Assembly: GCA_039000515.1 (NCBI GenBank)
Contig: JBCFYV010000566.1
Coordinates: forward strand, 1 to 64,000
DNA: 64,000 bases
Direction of reading: 5' to 3'
From: Timema cristinae
Lineage: Eukaryota; Arthropoda; Insecta; Phasmatodea; Timematidae
Positions 36,011 to 49,189 of the stretch are shown here, piece after piece (the stretch's first letter is position 1; the number at the start of each line of letters is the position of its first letter). The notes beneath the pieces are model-generated. The model saw only the letters and a list, made by a program, of their open reading frames with translations, did not search any database and had not been told where the DNA came from. The position numbers and the translations under genes were made by a program.

Positions 36011-36419
36011 TTTTAAAAACTTTAATATAAATCCCAATTTTCTTTCATCACTGGGCCCATTAGCAAAAATTTTAATTTATTTAAATTTAACATATGGGAA
36101 ATACCCAATGAGGGGAAAAACAAGGCTCGGTGAAAAAATTTATTTTCAAAAACAAAATTTTGATTTTTAAAATAGAAAATTTTGTTTATGTAACCATTTA
36201 AAAATAAAATAACATGAAATCAAAAAAAAAGGACCAAAAACACCCTTAATTTTCACACTTTTTTAGCCCAAGGGCAATGGCAATCGAGGGTGAAATTTTT
36301 TTGAGAATAAAATGTAGAAAAAATGTCTTGTCACGCTTGAGAAATGGCTCGCAATGCAAAGGGTTTCCGGGGTTTAAAATTTTTTAAATTGCTCTTTAAA
36401 ATCAATTAACAGGTAAACC
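36011..36419. other. Low-quality AT-rich DNA
   Basis: Nothing recognised. Confidence 0.4.
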
Positions 36420-36710
36420 TGGGGTTGGGGGGTTTAAGGGGGTTTGTCGGGACTTCTAGTGGGGGGCCGGGGGTTCAATCCCCGGCCCCGGGCACAGATT
36501 TTTTGGGTTTAACCAAACCCTTCCTTCCCCCTCTGACGGAAAACATTTTGGGTAAAATGGGGGGAAATGCCGGGGGTTTCCACCGTGGTTCGGTTTCCCA
36601 CGTTAAACTGTAGGTCCTCATTTCATTCCAATAAACCCTACCATTACAATTAGCTTTAAGTGCGTTTAACCCGGGGGGTTTAAAAAAAAACGCGGTGCTA
36701 ATAATTTATC
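36420..36710 (+). mobile_element. Nearly full-length SINE, type B
   Basis: A tRNA-like head with the B-box region GGGGGTTCAATCCCCGG (about 36469-36485) is followed by CACCGTGGTTCGGTTTCCCA (36580-36599), TGTAGGTCCTCATTTCATTC and CCTACCATTACAATTAGC. The tail AAGTGCGTTTAACCCG then ends in ACGCGGTGCTAATAA. The order is the same as in the minus-strand copy at 61871-62174. The 62-codon frame over the head is incidental. Confidence 0.82.
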
Positions 36711-37059
36711 AATTAACTATGTTAAAAAACTTTTAGTTTTCAGTTACATTTATTTGAATTTTTAAATTTTTTAATTTAACATTATTAAAAAAACCTTTTT
36801 GTGGGGAAAACAAAATTTGGGGCAGCAAAGAACCTTTGAAAAAACCTATCCCCGTTTCCCATTAGGGAGGTATCGATCTGTGAATCGGGACGGGGGAAAA
36901 GGGAAAACAGGGGGATAGCTTCTCACAGAGCTGGGGGAAAAATTTAGACGCTGTTTTTTAAAAAATAAACCTTAAAAAATACAAAGGAAAACTAATTTCA
37001 AACTTAGCAAAAATAACCTTCCCCCCCCCCTTTACGAAAAAAAACTCTAGCACAATTTG

Positions 37060-38395
37060 TTTCCCAAAAAGCGGGGCCCTTAAAAACAAATTGTAAAAAG
37101 TTCAGGCACAAGTATTTTAAAAAACCCGGGGCCTTAAACAAATTAGTAACAAGTTCAAAGGCCAACCAATTTAATTTTTACATACAATTGGCTCAAACAA
37201 CATTAAAAACAAGTTTCAACACAAGTATTTTTACATACGGGGCCAAAAACCCCAACATTATAAAATTTCAACACAATTTAATTTACTACGGGGCCAAAAA
37301 CAACTTTTAGTAACAATTTCATGCAAAGTATTTTTCCCTTACATTTTTCTAAAACCAACATTAGTAACAAGTTCAGCCCTAAGTGGGTTTCCCTACGGGG
37401 GCCTTAAACAAAAAATTAGTAACAAGTTAAAAAGACAAGTAGTTTACATACTTGGCTCAAACAACTTAGTAACAAGTTAACATAATTTATTTTAAAAGGG
37501 GGCCATTTAAAAAACCTTATAACAATTTCAACACAATTTGTTTACAAACGGGGGTTCAAACAAAAAATTATTAACAAGTTCAGACAAAAAGTAGTTTTAA
37601 ATAGGGGGTCCAAAAAAATTTAAATAACAATTTCAACACAAGTTTTACATGGGGGCCCTTTAAAACAAAAAATTATAACAAGTTCGACACAAGTGTTTAC
37701 ATAAAAGGCTTTCCCAAACAACATTAGAAAAAAAGTTTCAGACACAAGAGTTTACATCCCAGGGACTTAAACAACTTTGTAACAAGTTCAACACAAGTAG
37801 TTTACATACAGGCTTTCAAAAAACTTTAAAAAAACAATTTCAGACCAATTTAGTTTACATACAGGGCCTTTTAAACAACATTATAACAAGTTCAAAACAT
37901 GGGAAAGTTTACAAAAGGGGGCCCTTTAAAAACAACCTTGTAAACAAGTTCAGACAAAAGTATTTTACTTACGGGGTCTCAAAAAAACATTTTTAAAAAG
38001 TTCAGACATAAGTAGTTTACATACGGGTTTTAAAACAAAAATTAGTAACAATTTTCGGACACAATTTTGTTTACATACACCCCCTTTAAAAACAACATTA
38101 GTAAAAAGTTCAGACAAAGTTTTTTAAAATTACGGGGCTTTAAAAACAAATTGTAACAATTTTCGGGGACAAAAGTATTTTAAACATACGGGACTTAAAA
38201 ACATTAGAAAACAAGTTCAGACAAAGTATTTTTACTTTAAAGGCAAAAAAAACAACATTAGAAAACAAGTTCAGACACAAGAAATTTTAACATACGGGCC
38301 TTAAAAAACTTAGAAAACAATTTTCAACACAAGTAGTTTACATACGGGGGATTTAAAAAAACCTTGAAAACGTTTACCGGAGTTTTAACAAAAGT
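37060..38395. repeat. ~50-bp minisatellite (~27 units)
   Basis: The unit contains TTCAGACACAAGTAGTTTAC, ATACGGGGCTTAAACAACA and TTAGTAACAAG, repeating every 48-52 bp. Well-preserved words can be followed from about 37101 through 38340. The neighbour-copying damage is visible unit by unit (AGTAACAAG to ATAACAATT, CAGACAC to CAACAC). Confidence 0.9.
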
Positions 38396-41300
38396 AAATA
38401 CATTTGGGCCCAAAAACCCATGACCAAAAAGTGGGTTGTTCACTATCGGGCAGGAACAAACCCTTTGATATTGTGTTTTGAATATTTTTAAAAACCATTA
38501 TATAATTTTACATTCCCATATAAGTGGCGCGCACCCACACGTTTTTGGGGGTGTCGCCCTAAAATTGTTTTTTGGTATATTCCCAATTTCACACATTTTT
38601 TGAAATTTTTTTGGGTTTTTTATTCATCTCCGGAATTGTGTCTTTTTACATTGTGTGTGTTTTAAACCCAAATTTTTCCATTATTTTTTATTAAACATGA
38701 CATGATAGGGGTCTAAAACCCCTGTTTTTGTAAGCCATTTTTTAAATTTTAAAAGGTCTAGTTGCCCTTTTTTAAAAGGTCTAGTTGTCATTGGTTACTT
38801 TTGAAAGCCCCCTTCTTTCACCTGATGAACTAAGGGCCCAAAAAGCGGGACATGTGTCGATTTTTAAAAATTTTATGCTGTTTTTTTAATTTTTGTTTTT
38901 GGTTTTAAAAAAATCATTTCAGAAAGTTTACTTTGACACAAAAAAATTAAAAAAAGTTTAAATAAGCCCCATGATTTTTATTTTTTAAAAAAAATATAAA
39001 AATTTAACTCCCAAAAAAAGAAGTTTAGTATATTTCAAAAACCAAAAAATTTTTTTGCATTACTTTTAAAAAAAAAGTTAAAATTATTTTTTAAATTATT
39101 AAAAAAGGGTCCCCCGATTGAAAATGTATATGAAAAATTTTGGAAACAAAGCTTTTTCAGGAAGGCCTTTTATCCAAGCAAAATACTACTAAAAAGAGGG
39201 GGAATTCGGGGACGAAAAAAGGCCCCTTTCTCAAACAAACTTTTTACCAAAAAAAGGGGTTTATAGACTGTTGTTACATTTTAGTGGGTAAAAAAAAAAA
39301 TTTAAACAAATTTACAGGTTTTAATAGGAAACTTTTAAGTTTTCTTTTTCACTCCGGGACCCAGCAAGGGAAAATCCGGGTTTCCCATAGGGTGTAGCTT
39401 AAAACCCTTGCGTCATGTGAAAATCAAAAAACGGTAAGCCCTTCAAATTGTTGAAGAAAAATGAAGGTTCGTAGTATTTTGTGTTGAAAAACCCTTTAAA
39501 AATTTAAAAAATGTTTTTTCTTTAAAAATTTAACATTTTTTACCCAATAAAGTAAACTCTCGTTTTCAACGCCCCCGGGAAAATGGGCGTTTTTCTCTCG
39601 AATTTTAAGGGCCCCTTTTTTTGGGGAACCCCGGAAATAAAAATGGGGGAAAAAAAAAATTTTAAAAAATTTTAAAGGGAAAAATGGGCTTTTTAAAACT
39701 TTTTGTTTGTTGCTTTTAATTGGGTTCGCTGCGTTGAAAATTACCTTTGTGAGCACTTTTAATTATAGTAAGGGGTGGAATGGGTCAGGTATAAAATTTA
39801 GAACCCCACCTCACCCCTCCCCCCACAAGCAAGAAATGTTTCCCGCGTGCGACTCCGCTACTTAACGGCCGGGGCTTGCTTTTCCCCTTTTTTTTTCTTC
39901 TCGTTTTGGTTACCTTTTTTTTTTTAGGGTTTTATTTTTTGTAAAAAATGTTGACGCCCCAATGCTATTGTTTAACAATTGTATTTTTGTTTTTGGTTAC
40001 TTTTTTTGGTTGGATTTTTTGAACGATTTTTTTGGATGCCCCCACGCTAATTTTTTGGTCTAAAAAAATGCAATTTTTTCGTTTTTTTTAAAAGGTTTCG
40101 GGGGTGGAAAAAAATTCTTTTAAAAATTCCAATAACGCCCCCTTTCCCAAAATTTAACAAACCCTTTTTTCCAAAGGGAACCCGGGAAAAAGGTTTTGTA
40201 GAATCGGGTTTTGACTGTATCCCATTTTGTGGGAGCTTTTTAAAAAAATTTTTTAAACTATTTCAAAGATGAATAGATAAAAATTTTTTTTTAAATTCAA
40301 ACAAAAAAACCTATCGCAGTTTTTTAAAAGGGGAATATCATTTATTGTTTTTGGCCTTTTGGGGTATAATTTAAATTTTTTTTTAGTTCCTTTTGCTTTT
40401 TTAATTAAAATCAAAACTGGCTGTTTTTTCTGTTTTAAAATCATTTTTTAAAAAAAAATAAATACTTTTTTTAAATATAACAAATATTTTTTGGAATCAA
40501 GGATACAAAAAACGGAAGAAAATATTGTTAGTTTTTTAGAGCTTTTTAACCTGTTTGTTGACAATTTTTTTTCTGCTTTTGGTTAATGTGGGGAATTTTA
40601 CCAGAAATTCTTTTATCATTTACACTAACGGGAATCTTTGTATTTGTTTTTTTAAGGGGAAAGTATCAAAAATTTTCTTTAATCCAATCAATACTTTTTC
40701 CTTTTTTCCAAAATTTAAATTTTTTTAGTTTTTAAACATGAAATTTTTTCCCAAAAAAAGACTAATTAAAAAACTGAAAAACAAACTTACAAACTCATTA
40801 ATTCTAAGACACCCCGTTTTGGGGCCAAAATAGTTTTAAAGGGGCTTCACTCTCATAAAGACTTGACTGCCGATGCGAGGGGGAATACTTTTCAAACCCT
40901 TTGGTAACATGTTTTGAGTTTTTTTTCCCCCAAAATTCTTTCCTATCCACGCGTTTTTGGGTAATTTTCCTTTAAATTAAACCTTAAATTAAATATATCC
41001 CCTTGGGTGATTAATACAAAATTTGTAAAATTTATCCTGTTTTTAAAAAATAAATTCAAAGGGAACAGACAAAAAAAAATCGGGTCATTAAGCGTGAAAG
41101 AAAAAGGGCTTCAATTTTTCTAGAAAATTTTTTTTTTCCCGCCCTTTTTCCCGGGATTCGAAAAAAAAAAAAACCCCTTAATTTTTACTAACAAGATATG
41201 CAACAAACGGACCTCAAATGTCGGACCCGGGATACATTTATTTTTTTTTTTTCCAAAATTAATAAAAAAATTTTGGGGAAATATTTTTGGGGTTTTAGTT

Positions 41301-42444
41301 AACGGGAAATTAAGGGGCAAAATTATTTATCGGAAATCCCAACACAAAAATGTGAGTGTCCTTTTGGTAACGGGACTTAACTTTAATTTTGAAAAGGGCT
41401 GTTTCGTTGTTTTGGTCCAAGTTTTTGATTGAGGGGCGGTTTTATTAAAAGTCAAAGGGGTTGGGGGGGTAAAACTCCAATTTAGGGAAATTTGAAGGGG
41501 AGAACCACTCCAAGGTTTAAAAACTCCCTCCACTGAACCCGGGACTGGGTTGTAAAATTTAGTGAAAAAAACTTTTGGCGCCCAATTTAACGGGCGCCCC
41601 CAGGGGTCCGGATGGGGCCTTTGCCAGAGACAGGGGGCCCAAAACCCCCAAATTTTACCCTAAATTTATAGTTATATTTAAAGTTTTATGCAAAATTTTT
41701 GGGATTTGGGAAAAAAAGGGCAACATATTTTTTTAAAATATTGGAAAAAAGGGAGATAAAATGGGTTTTGAAACCTTTAATTTTCATTTTTCTCTGGAAT
41801 TAGGGTTTCCAAATTTTCATAGGCAAAGCCTTATCTGACATGTGATCGGGCGGGTTTTTATTTTTTGAGGGATATTACCCTTTTTACCTATAAACAAAAT
41901 AACTAAAAAAAAGGAAATTTTTTCCGCTTTTGGCCTTTTTTAACATTTCTTTGTGTTTTTTGTATAGGTTCTCCAAATTTATACACCTTTTGTTTTTTTT
42001 AAAAGCGGTTTTTGAAAAAAAAATTTATTTTAAAAAATGCATCAAATTTTCTTTTAAAAATTTATATAATTTTACTAATTTCATATTATTTATAAATGCA
42101 ATTTCAATAAATTTGGCTTTAAAAAAATTTGTTAAAAATTTTTTTCGTAAATGCAAAAAAAGGGTTTTTTTTACTGTATAAATCTAATTAAAAATTAATC
42201 CTTTTTATTTTTAAACTTTATTTAACGGTCAAAGTTCTTCTGCTCACTGCTTTTCTCTTTCACATCACCCAAATCTTTTGGGCAAGCGAAAACCGCATGT
42301 AATAAAATTTGGGGTTTTAATTTTTATATAAAAAAAAAAACTTCCCCTTTTTTAATGATTTTCTCACAAACTTTTTTGACCCTGAGTTTAAAGGGAACCC
42401 TTAAATGTTGATGTTTTTATTTTTATAAATTTTTTTTTAAAAAG
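38396..42444. other. Low-quality AT-rich DNA
   Basis: No gene recognised. Frames at 39140-39397 (plus), 39496-39756 (minus), 40253-40444 (minus) and 41930-42181 (plus) are Lys/Phe-rich products of AAA and TTT runs. A direct double TTTTTAAA(A)GGTCTAGTTG lies at about 38747-38788. Confidence 0.4.
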
Positions 42445-42900
42445 GTGGAAGTGAATAGATGTTTTATAAATTTTATTTAAAGTTTAAATGTATTTTATAA
42501 ATAGTATAAAGTTTTAAAAATGTTTTTTTAAAAAATAGTATTTTAAAGTGTATAATGTTTTTAAAATTTGTAGTAAAGTGTAAAAATTTTTGGTTATAAA
42601 AAGAAAAGGGAAGGGGTTATAAAAGTGTTTTATAATAGTATAAATTTGGGTTAAGAGTTTGTTATAAATAGAGGGAAGTTTATATTTGTTTTTTAAAAAT
42701 ATTAGTGAAGTTTTTATCCCTGTTTTATAAAAATAGTAATAAAGTTACATATTTTTTATATAGGGGGCCCAGTAGTGAATGCCTAGTATTTTTTTTTTAT
42801 TTAATTAAAGTGTAAAAAATTTTTTTTTAAATAGTAGTGAAGGTATGGGGATTTTTTTTTTTAAAATAAAAGTAAAATTTTAATATTTTTTTTGTAAGAA
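42445..42900. repeat. AT-rich minisatellite, ~29-bp unit (~15 units)
   Basis: TGTTTTATAAATAGTA and GTAAAGTGTATAA recur at about 28-30 bp. Homopolymer damage makes limits and copy number approximate. Confidence 0.7.
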
Positions 42901-43049
42901 AAAAATATTTATTTTTTTTACCGCATTGACTATGTGTTTTTAACAAAAGGGTGGAAGGTAGGGTTTAAAAGTAGAATTTAAAAAAAAGGGTTTACCCTAA
43001 TTAGTGTAAAGTAAGGGAAAGTAAAACCATTTAGGTACCCCCCCTTTTT

Positions 43050-43092
43050 GCCTATAAACCGAACGGTCGCGGTGCAAAAAAAAAAAACCTTT
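43050..43092 (+). mobile_element. Isolated SINE 3'-tail fragment
   Basis: GCCTATAAACCGAACGGTCG followed by CGGTGC and an A run matches the shared SINE tail (CGTATAACCCGAACGGGTAG, CGCGGTGC). No upstream SINE sequence is recognisable. Confidence 0.45.
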
Positions 43093-46000
43093 TTTTTAAT
43101 TTACCCCGGGGGCTGGGGGCGGATCTCCATGTCACTAGAAAACCTTATATGGACGAAAACACTTCACACTAATCCAAAAAAACCCATTCATTTAAAGTGA
43201 CTTTTTCCCTAAATTTTTTTTTCTCCTGCTGGTTTACTTTTGTATTATATTCTTTCTTATATTTTATTTTTATTTGGGAAAGTGCTAATTAAATAAAAAA
43301 CACGTGTTTACGATTTGTGAATTTCCAACCTTAAAAATTTTTAAAACACCACGACTTATAAAAAATTTAAAACCTACGCAATATTCCCAAAAGCTTTTTC
43401 CCAAATTTTGAAGGGAAAAAAAAAATAATCCGGGCACAAATAAAAAAATATTTTTCACCACTATTAGAAAAATTTTCAAAAATTTTTTTTCTACTTTTTC
43501 CTCCGCCCAAAAATTGGAAAAGTACATTTTCGCCAAATCTTACTCCCCCAAAAACCCAAAACCCCCCCAAAACATGATTAAAAATTCTTAACGCTCTAAC
43601 AGGGATAAACGTATGATAAAATTTTAAAATAAAAAAAATTTGGCCCGGGAATCAAACTTTTTAATCCTTTTAATTTCATAATCGAATTTTTTTAATTTAA
43701 AAAAAAAGAAAAATTAGGGTAATTAAAATATATACCCTTTTTAAAAAATTAATTTACCAATAATTTTTTCAAAAAATTTAAAAAAATTGTTTAGCCCTTG
43801 GAAAGGGAAATTTTTTTCCCATAAATTTTTTTTGGGTTTGGTAAAGGGAACTAAAAAAAAATTTTTTCCCTACCAAATTAAAGATTTTAAAAGTTTAGGG
43901 GGAAAAAAAACTTTGTTCCCTTGAACCCATTTTTTAAAAAATAAAACCCCAGTTTCATTTTTTCATCTTCTTTTTAATTTCCCTGGGGGTTTCGGTTCCT
44001 CTGGGGCTCAGGTCATGGGGGTTTAAGGTGCGGCACACACAAATAAAATTTTTATTAATATAGATAGATGGGCTCTTTCCATTCTCTTTTTCCCCCTAAA
44101 CATAGTTCTTATAAAGAATATTATCTAACACTTTTTCTCAAAAAAAAGGGAAAAAATTTTTGCTTTAAAAAAACAAATTTTATAAAAAGGTTCAAGGGGG
44201 GCCCCGATCAAATATTTAAAATTAATGCTATTTTTTATTTCACTAGTCTTTACTAAAAATTTGGGCTCTTTTGCTTTAAATACTAATTACCCTAATGGCT
44301 ATGTTTTAAATTTTTTGGAAAAAGGCTACCATATTTCGTTAAATAGAGGGTCTAAAAATTTTTTAAGGGAAAAAACTCTCATTAAAACCCAGGGGACAAA
44401 AACCCCTGATCTCCTTATCATGGGAAAGGGTTCTAATCTATTGCAAGATTACGCCTTCGCCTTTGGGTCACCGGGAGTGGGTTAAAAAATTATTTACAAC
44501 GGTTAAATTTTGGAAAAATGAAAACATAAAAAAACTTGTAATTCGTGAAATACTCGCCCCCCGTGCATGATACAAAGGAAATCTTTCCCCGCCTTGGTCG
44601 GGAAGTCGATGAGACGGAGAGGGGGGTTCAAATCTTTGGAGGAGGAACAGGTGAATTTTTTTTTCAAAACTTTTTTCCAATTTTTTCTTTTCTGCGAATG
44701 CTGGTACTTTAATTTCTTTTTTTTTCCTTCCTAACCCCTTTTTTGTCATTTTAACCGGGGCCGGGGAAGAAAGGTTTCGGGCCACTAAAAATAACCCAAA
44801 GAATTCTTGGGAAACTATTGACCTCTTTTTTTTTAAAACGTTGGCGCACTTTGTACGGCATATTTTTGGGTTTCAGGGGAGTACCCCTATTTCATAATAA
44901 TCCCGACCAGAAAAAAAAAATAAAAAGTTTTATCGAAAACATAGTAATAACAATTTTTTGGTTAAAACCGCAGCCATTATCTTCCCACGAGGTGGGGCCT
45001 GATAAACAATCTTCATGATTTTTGTTTCCAAAATTATCCATTCTTTTCATCGGACAAAACTTTCCCGGTTGGGGGCAGCTTTCCTTTTTCAAAAAAAAAA
45101 AGTCATTTTTTAGTTTTTAAAACATTATTGTAACTTTTTTTTTACTCACGAAAAAAGTTTTTCCCAAAGGGGGTTGTGAGGGAAAATTTGTGTTCATTTT
45201 TACTTGGTCGGGGGCAGTGAAAAGTGAAAAGGGGGGGGGGGGGAAAGGGGGGGGGGGTTTTTAGTTTTAAAGAAAAGGTTTGCTTTTTTTTAAAAAATAT
45301 AGACTTTTTTTCCAAAATTTCGGTCCCAAAAAATTTACGATGAAATTTTTTGGCACAAAATGTAACATTTAAAATTTTAAAAACATGTTTTATTTTAATG
45401 AGTTTAATTTTTTTTTTTGTGCCCAATTTCAACGAAATTTAACAAGCACGACGTTTTCTTTAAACCCCCGGGGTAGGATGGGGGGTTTGCATTTTTCTAA
45501 AGTACAGCCTTGTACTTTATACCGGTCGGTCCCCCCTCTCGGGTGTTTAATGTTCCACCATTTTTAAAGGGGGCAAGGGGGAAAGCAAAAAAGGGGTCTG
45601 CAGCCGGCGTTATAAAAGGGGTTAGGGGGGAGGAAAGGGGTTTAAGTAAGAAGGACACCCCCCGGGATTTAAAGTTTAAGTTCATAGCTATCCCCTTTCC
45701 TCCCCCCCTTTTCCCTTTTTCCTAAACAGCTAAATTTTAATAGGGTCATGAAGTAACCCAAAGGGTAAAAGGGTTGAAAACACTAATTTTTTAAAAAAAA
45801 GCTCGGGTTTTGTTTTTTAATATGGCCGTTCCTTTTTTACTTGGAAAAAATTTTTGGCACAATTTTTCCCTTTGCTACCAATTCAAAAAACATTGCATAC
45901 AATACTACAGTTTTTTTACATGGAGTAGGCCAAACCTTTATGGTGGGGAAAACCATTTAGTGTGTTGTCCCGAATAAATTGAAAAAGTCCACATTTCCAA

Positions 46001-46724
46001 ACCAAAACCTAAGTCCCCCCAAACGTTTAAATTTTTTTATATTGGGTTAAATTTAAATTTAGTACAACTTTTTAAAAAAAATTTTTGGGTGTTTCTTGTA
46101 AAATCAAATGTAAAAAAAATTTTCTAAATCAAATTTACTTTACATAATTTTCGTTTCTTGAAAAATTTAAATAATTTAATTTTTAAATTCAAAAATAGAC
46201 CTAAATACAAAAAAAAAAAAAAAAATAAGTTTTTTTGAAAAATTTAAGTTTTTAAAGGGAATTTTTTAAAAAAATTTTGAAACAAAAAAAATTGAATCTT
46301 TAAAGCAAAAAAAACGTTTTTTTAAAAATTACACCCCAAAAAACAAATTTTTTTAAAAATTTTAAAAAAATAAAGATTTTTATATTTTTTTTAAATTAAA
46401 AATTCTCAGCATGCCTTAAAAAATTTTTTTCCGCGTCCCAAAGGGAGTGGCACGCGTACCTGGTTTTTCGCCCCCGGACCTCCCATTATAATAAATTTTG
46501 ATTTTTTTAGCAAGCCTACTTTCGCCCCACCAACTTTTAAACTTTAAATCGAAAGTCCCCCAAACTTGCCATTAAAAAAAGTTTTGTATTTTTTATATTT
46601 TCAACTAAAAAACCCCTATAAAAAAAACCCAAAAACAACAGTAATTTTCCCTTTTGGGACTACTTTTTTAAAATTTTTTTTTTCATTTTTTATCTAAAGG
46701 TCTATTCCCTTGTTCAGGCTTTAC
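43093..46724. other. Low-quality AT-rich DNA with tRNA-like fragments
   Basis: No gene recognised. CTTTAAATACTAATTACCCT near 44273 resembles the inverted SINE sequence preceding its tail. GGAGAGGGGGGTTCAAATC near 44617 looks like a pol III B box. Both are too short to call as elements. Confidence 0.35.
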
Positions 46725-46890
46725 GGTATGTACTAATTACCCAATAAGTTAGGGAGACTGGGTTGAGTTTAGAGGAAGCGAACCAGAAATGCATAAAAGG
46801 GGAAAAAGCGAAAAAATTTTAAAAAATTTACCACCCTTAGTACCCCCGAAAAAAGGGTTCAAAACCCCTTATCCCCCACGGGTCATGGGG
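46725..46890 (-). mobile_element. SINE fragment (type A body)
   Basis: TACTAATTACCCAATAAGTT, TTTAGAGGAAGCGAACC and AAATGCATAAAAGGGG (46732-46802) align in order with the inverted body of the reference SINE (TACTAATTACGCTAATGG, TTAGAGGAAGTGAACC, ATTTGCGTGGAGGG). AAAAAGGGTTCAAAACCCC follows at the position of the inverted B box. Confidence 0.65.
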
Positions 46891-49189
46891 CAATCCAGTC
46901 AAATTGCGAAGTACCCCTTAAAGGGGCAAAGAAGAAAATAAAAAAATTTATAATATTTTTTTCCCCCCCATTTTTGGCAACGAAAAAATTCCAATTTTTA
47001 ATAATGGATTTCGTTTTAAAATTAAACCTTAGGGCTTTGTTACAACACAGAACGGCCTTGACAATTATTCTTTTTATCCTCTGTGTCCCCAACAAAGGGA
47101 GGAACGCCCCCCCCCCCCCCCCCCCCCTTTATTAAATTTTAAAAATAAACAAAAGAAACCCTAGGCTTTCCCCCAAAAATATAACTGTATTAAAAAGCTA
47201 CTTAAAATTAAATTTTTAAAGTTACAATGCGTTTTTTTACTTCCCCTCCCCATCTTAATACACAAACCCAAATTTTTCTGTATATTTTTAAACCATAAGA
47301 TAGGGAAATTTTTAGGGGAAAAATATTTCAAATTTTCAAAGGCCCGGAAAAAAGGAAAACCATTTAGGGGGAAAATTTTAAAAAAATGTTAATTAAAATA
47401 TGTTTGAAAAATAATTTAAATTTGAAATAAATTTTTTTAATAAGCGTATTAAATTTAACTTATTTTCGTTTTGCAAGTCATTTTTAAAGGGAAAAACTCC
47501 CCCTAAAAAGGGAAAATTTATCTGGTAACCAGGAGGTGCTTCAATTTTTACAAAAAAAGAAAAAAAAAAAAAAGGGGTTAAATTTTTTTTGAGTAACCGC
47601 AGCTTTTTAAAATCTAAAAAGTAAAAAAATTGATTTCCCAGAGGGGGTCGAAAGCCTCCTAACTGGCCCTTTTTTCTAGTAAAAAATTCAATGCATTAAA
47701 AATTCCTTTTTTTAAATTTTTATTAAAAACCCTCACAATTATTTGTGTGAAAAGATTATATGTTTTAAATTTAAATTTTTAACCCAAAATTTTTGTGTTT
47801 TTTTTAAAAACTTTTTTGTACTTTTTTCCCTAAATTTATTTTAAAACAATCCACGTTGAGTTTTTTTAAATGTATAAAAAAACTTTCATACTTTTAGGAA
47901 ATTAACCTTATATTATTTTAAAATGCATTTTTAAGAGGTGGGGAACTTACATTTGAATTAAACAAAAGGGACACTGGACTGTGGGTTGGAAAGCGCAAAT
48001 AAACAAATACCCCTAAATTTTTTATAAAGTTTTTGATAACCCCCCAAATTTTCCCCGGGATGGGGGTTAATATTTAAAATAATGACCAATCGAAAAAAAA
48101 CAGTTTTTTTTCTTCTGCAAGATTGTAATGACTTACCAAAATTAACTTAAATAATAAAAATTTTTCTTTTTAAAACAAATTTTATCAAAATTAAAATTGT
48201 AATGATATTTTTTTGGGTTTAAATAATTTAGTTTACTCGTTTACTAATTTAAATTAAAAAAAAAACTGACAAAATCAAAGCTTTTGCGTGAAAAATTTGG
48301 TTATGGTTTTCCTAAATTGCTAATGGCTTTAAAAGAAAAAATTTTCAAATGTTTTAAACAAGGGGGAAAAGGGAAAAAGGGGCTTAACATTTTAAAACTT
48401 AAAACATTTGAAGTTACTTCAGGGGAAAAAATTGGGTTATTCTTTTTCCCAATTCTGTGTTTGATGGGGGGAAACCCTTTTCCCCCTGAATTTGACGGTT
48501 GGGCAGCTCTTTTCTACATACATATAAACTAAGAAATTTTTGTCAAATCAAAAGCATTTTTTTCACTTTTGGGAGAAGGGGGTTTTATTTTTTTCCCCCC
48601 CGTATCTCTGCCCCTATAAAAATAAAAACACATTTTTAAAACCCCACTAAAACCTGCTTTTGATGGCCGCATGGGCTAAGGCAAATGGTTTCCCCAACCC
48701 TTTTTTTGGCCCATCTCCCCTTCTGGAGGTTGGGCTAATTTCCCATCGCCCCCCTTTCCATTTTCAATTTTATGGGCCCAATTTTTAAATTTTAAGTAAA
48801 GGTTGGGAAATAATAAAACAAATTTTTTTATTAAAACAATTTTTACTACCCTATATAAAAAAAACCAAAGCATTTTTTTCCGGGCACTCTTGAATAAAAA
48901 AAGAAAAAAAAAATTTCATTTTTTACAGATTTTTTTTAAAAAAAACAAAGAATGAAATAATTTAAATAAGAAACATTGATGTACAAAAAAAAAAAAAGGG
49001 GGCATGTTTTTCATTTTTAAAAATTTGGGAAACTGGGAAAAATTAAAAAAAAGTTGACAGTTTTAAAAATTTGAGAAAATAAAAAGAAAAATTTTTAAAA
49101 TTTTTTTATTGTTTTTATTTTACCTTTTCAATGGCTGCCTTTGCTTGGTGGAAATTTAAAATTTAAAACTTGAATAAACCGGCTTTAGT
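46891..49189. other. Low-quality AT-rich DNA
   Basis: A poly-C run lies at about 47106-47127. At 48661-48690 GATGGCCGCATGGGCTAAGG resembles a type C SINE head, but no body follows clearly. Other frames (48284-48532 plus, 48676-48873 minus) are not recognised. Confidence 0.4.

Noticed and set aside
37060..38395. CRISPR-like array with 20-25 bp repeats
   Set aside because: The whole unit of about 50 bp is conserved, including the would-be spacers, so it is an ordinary tandem repeat.
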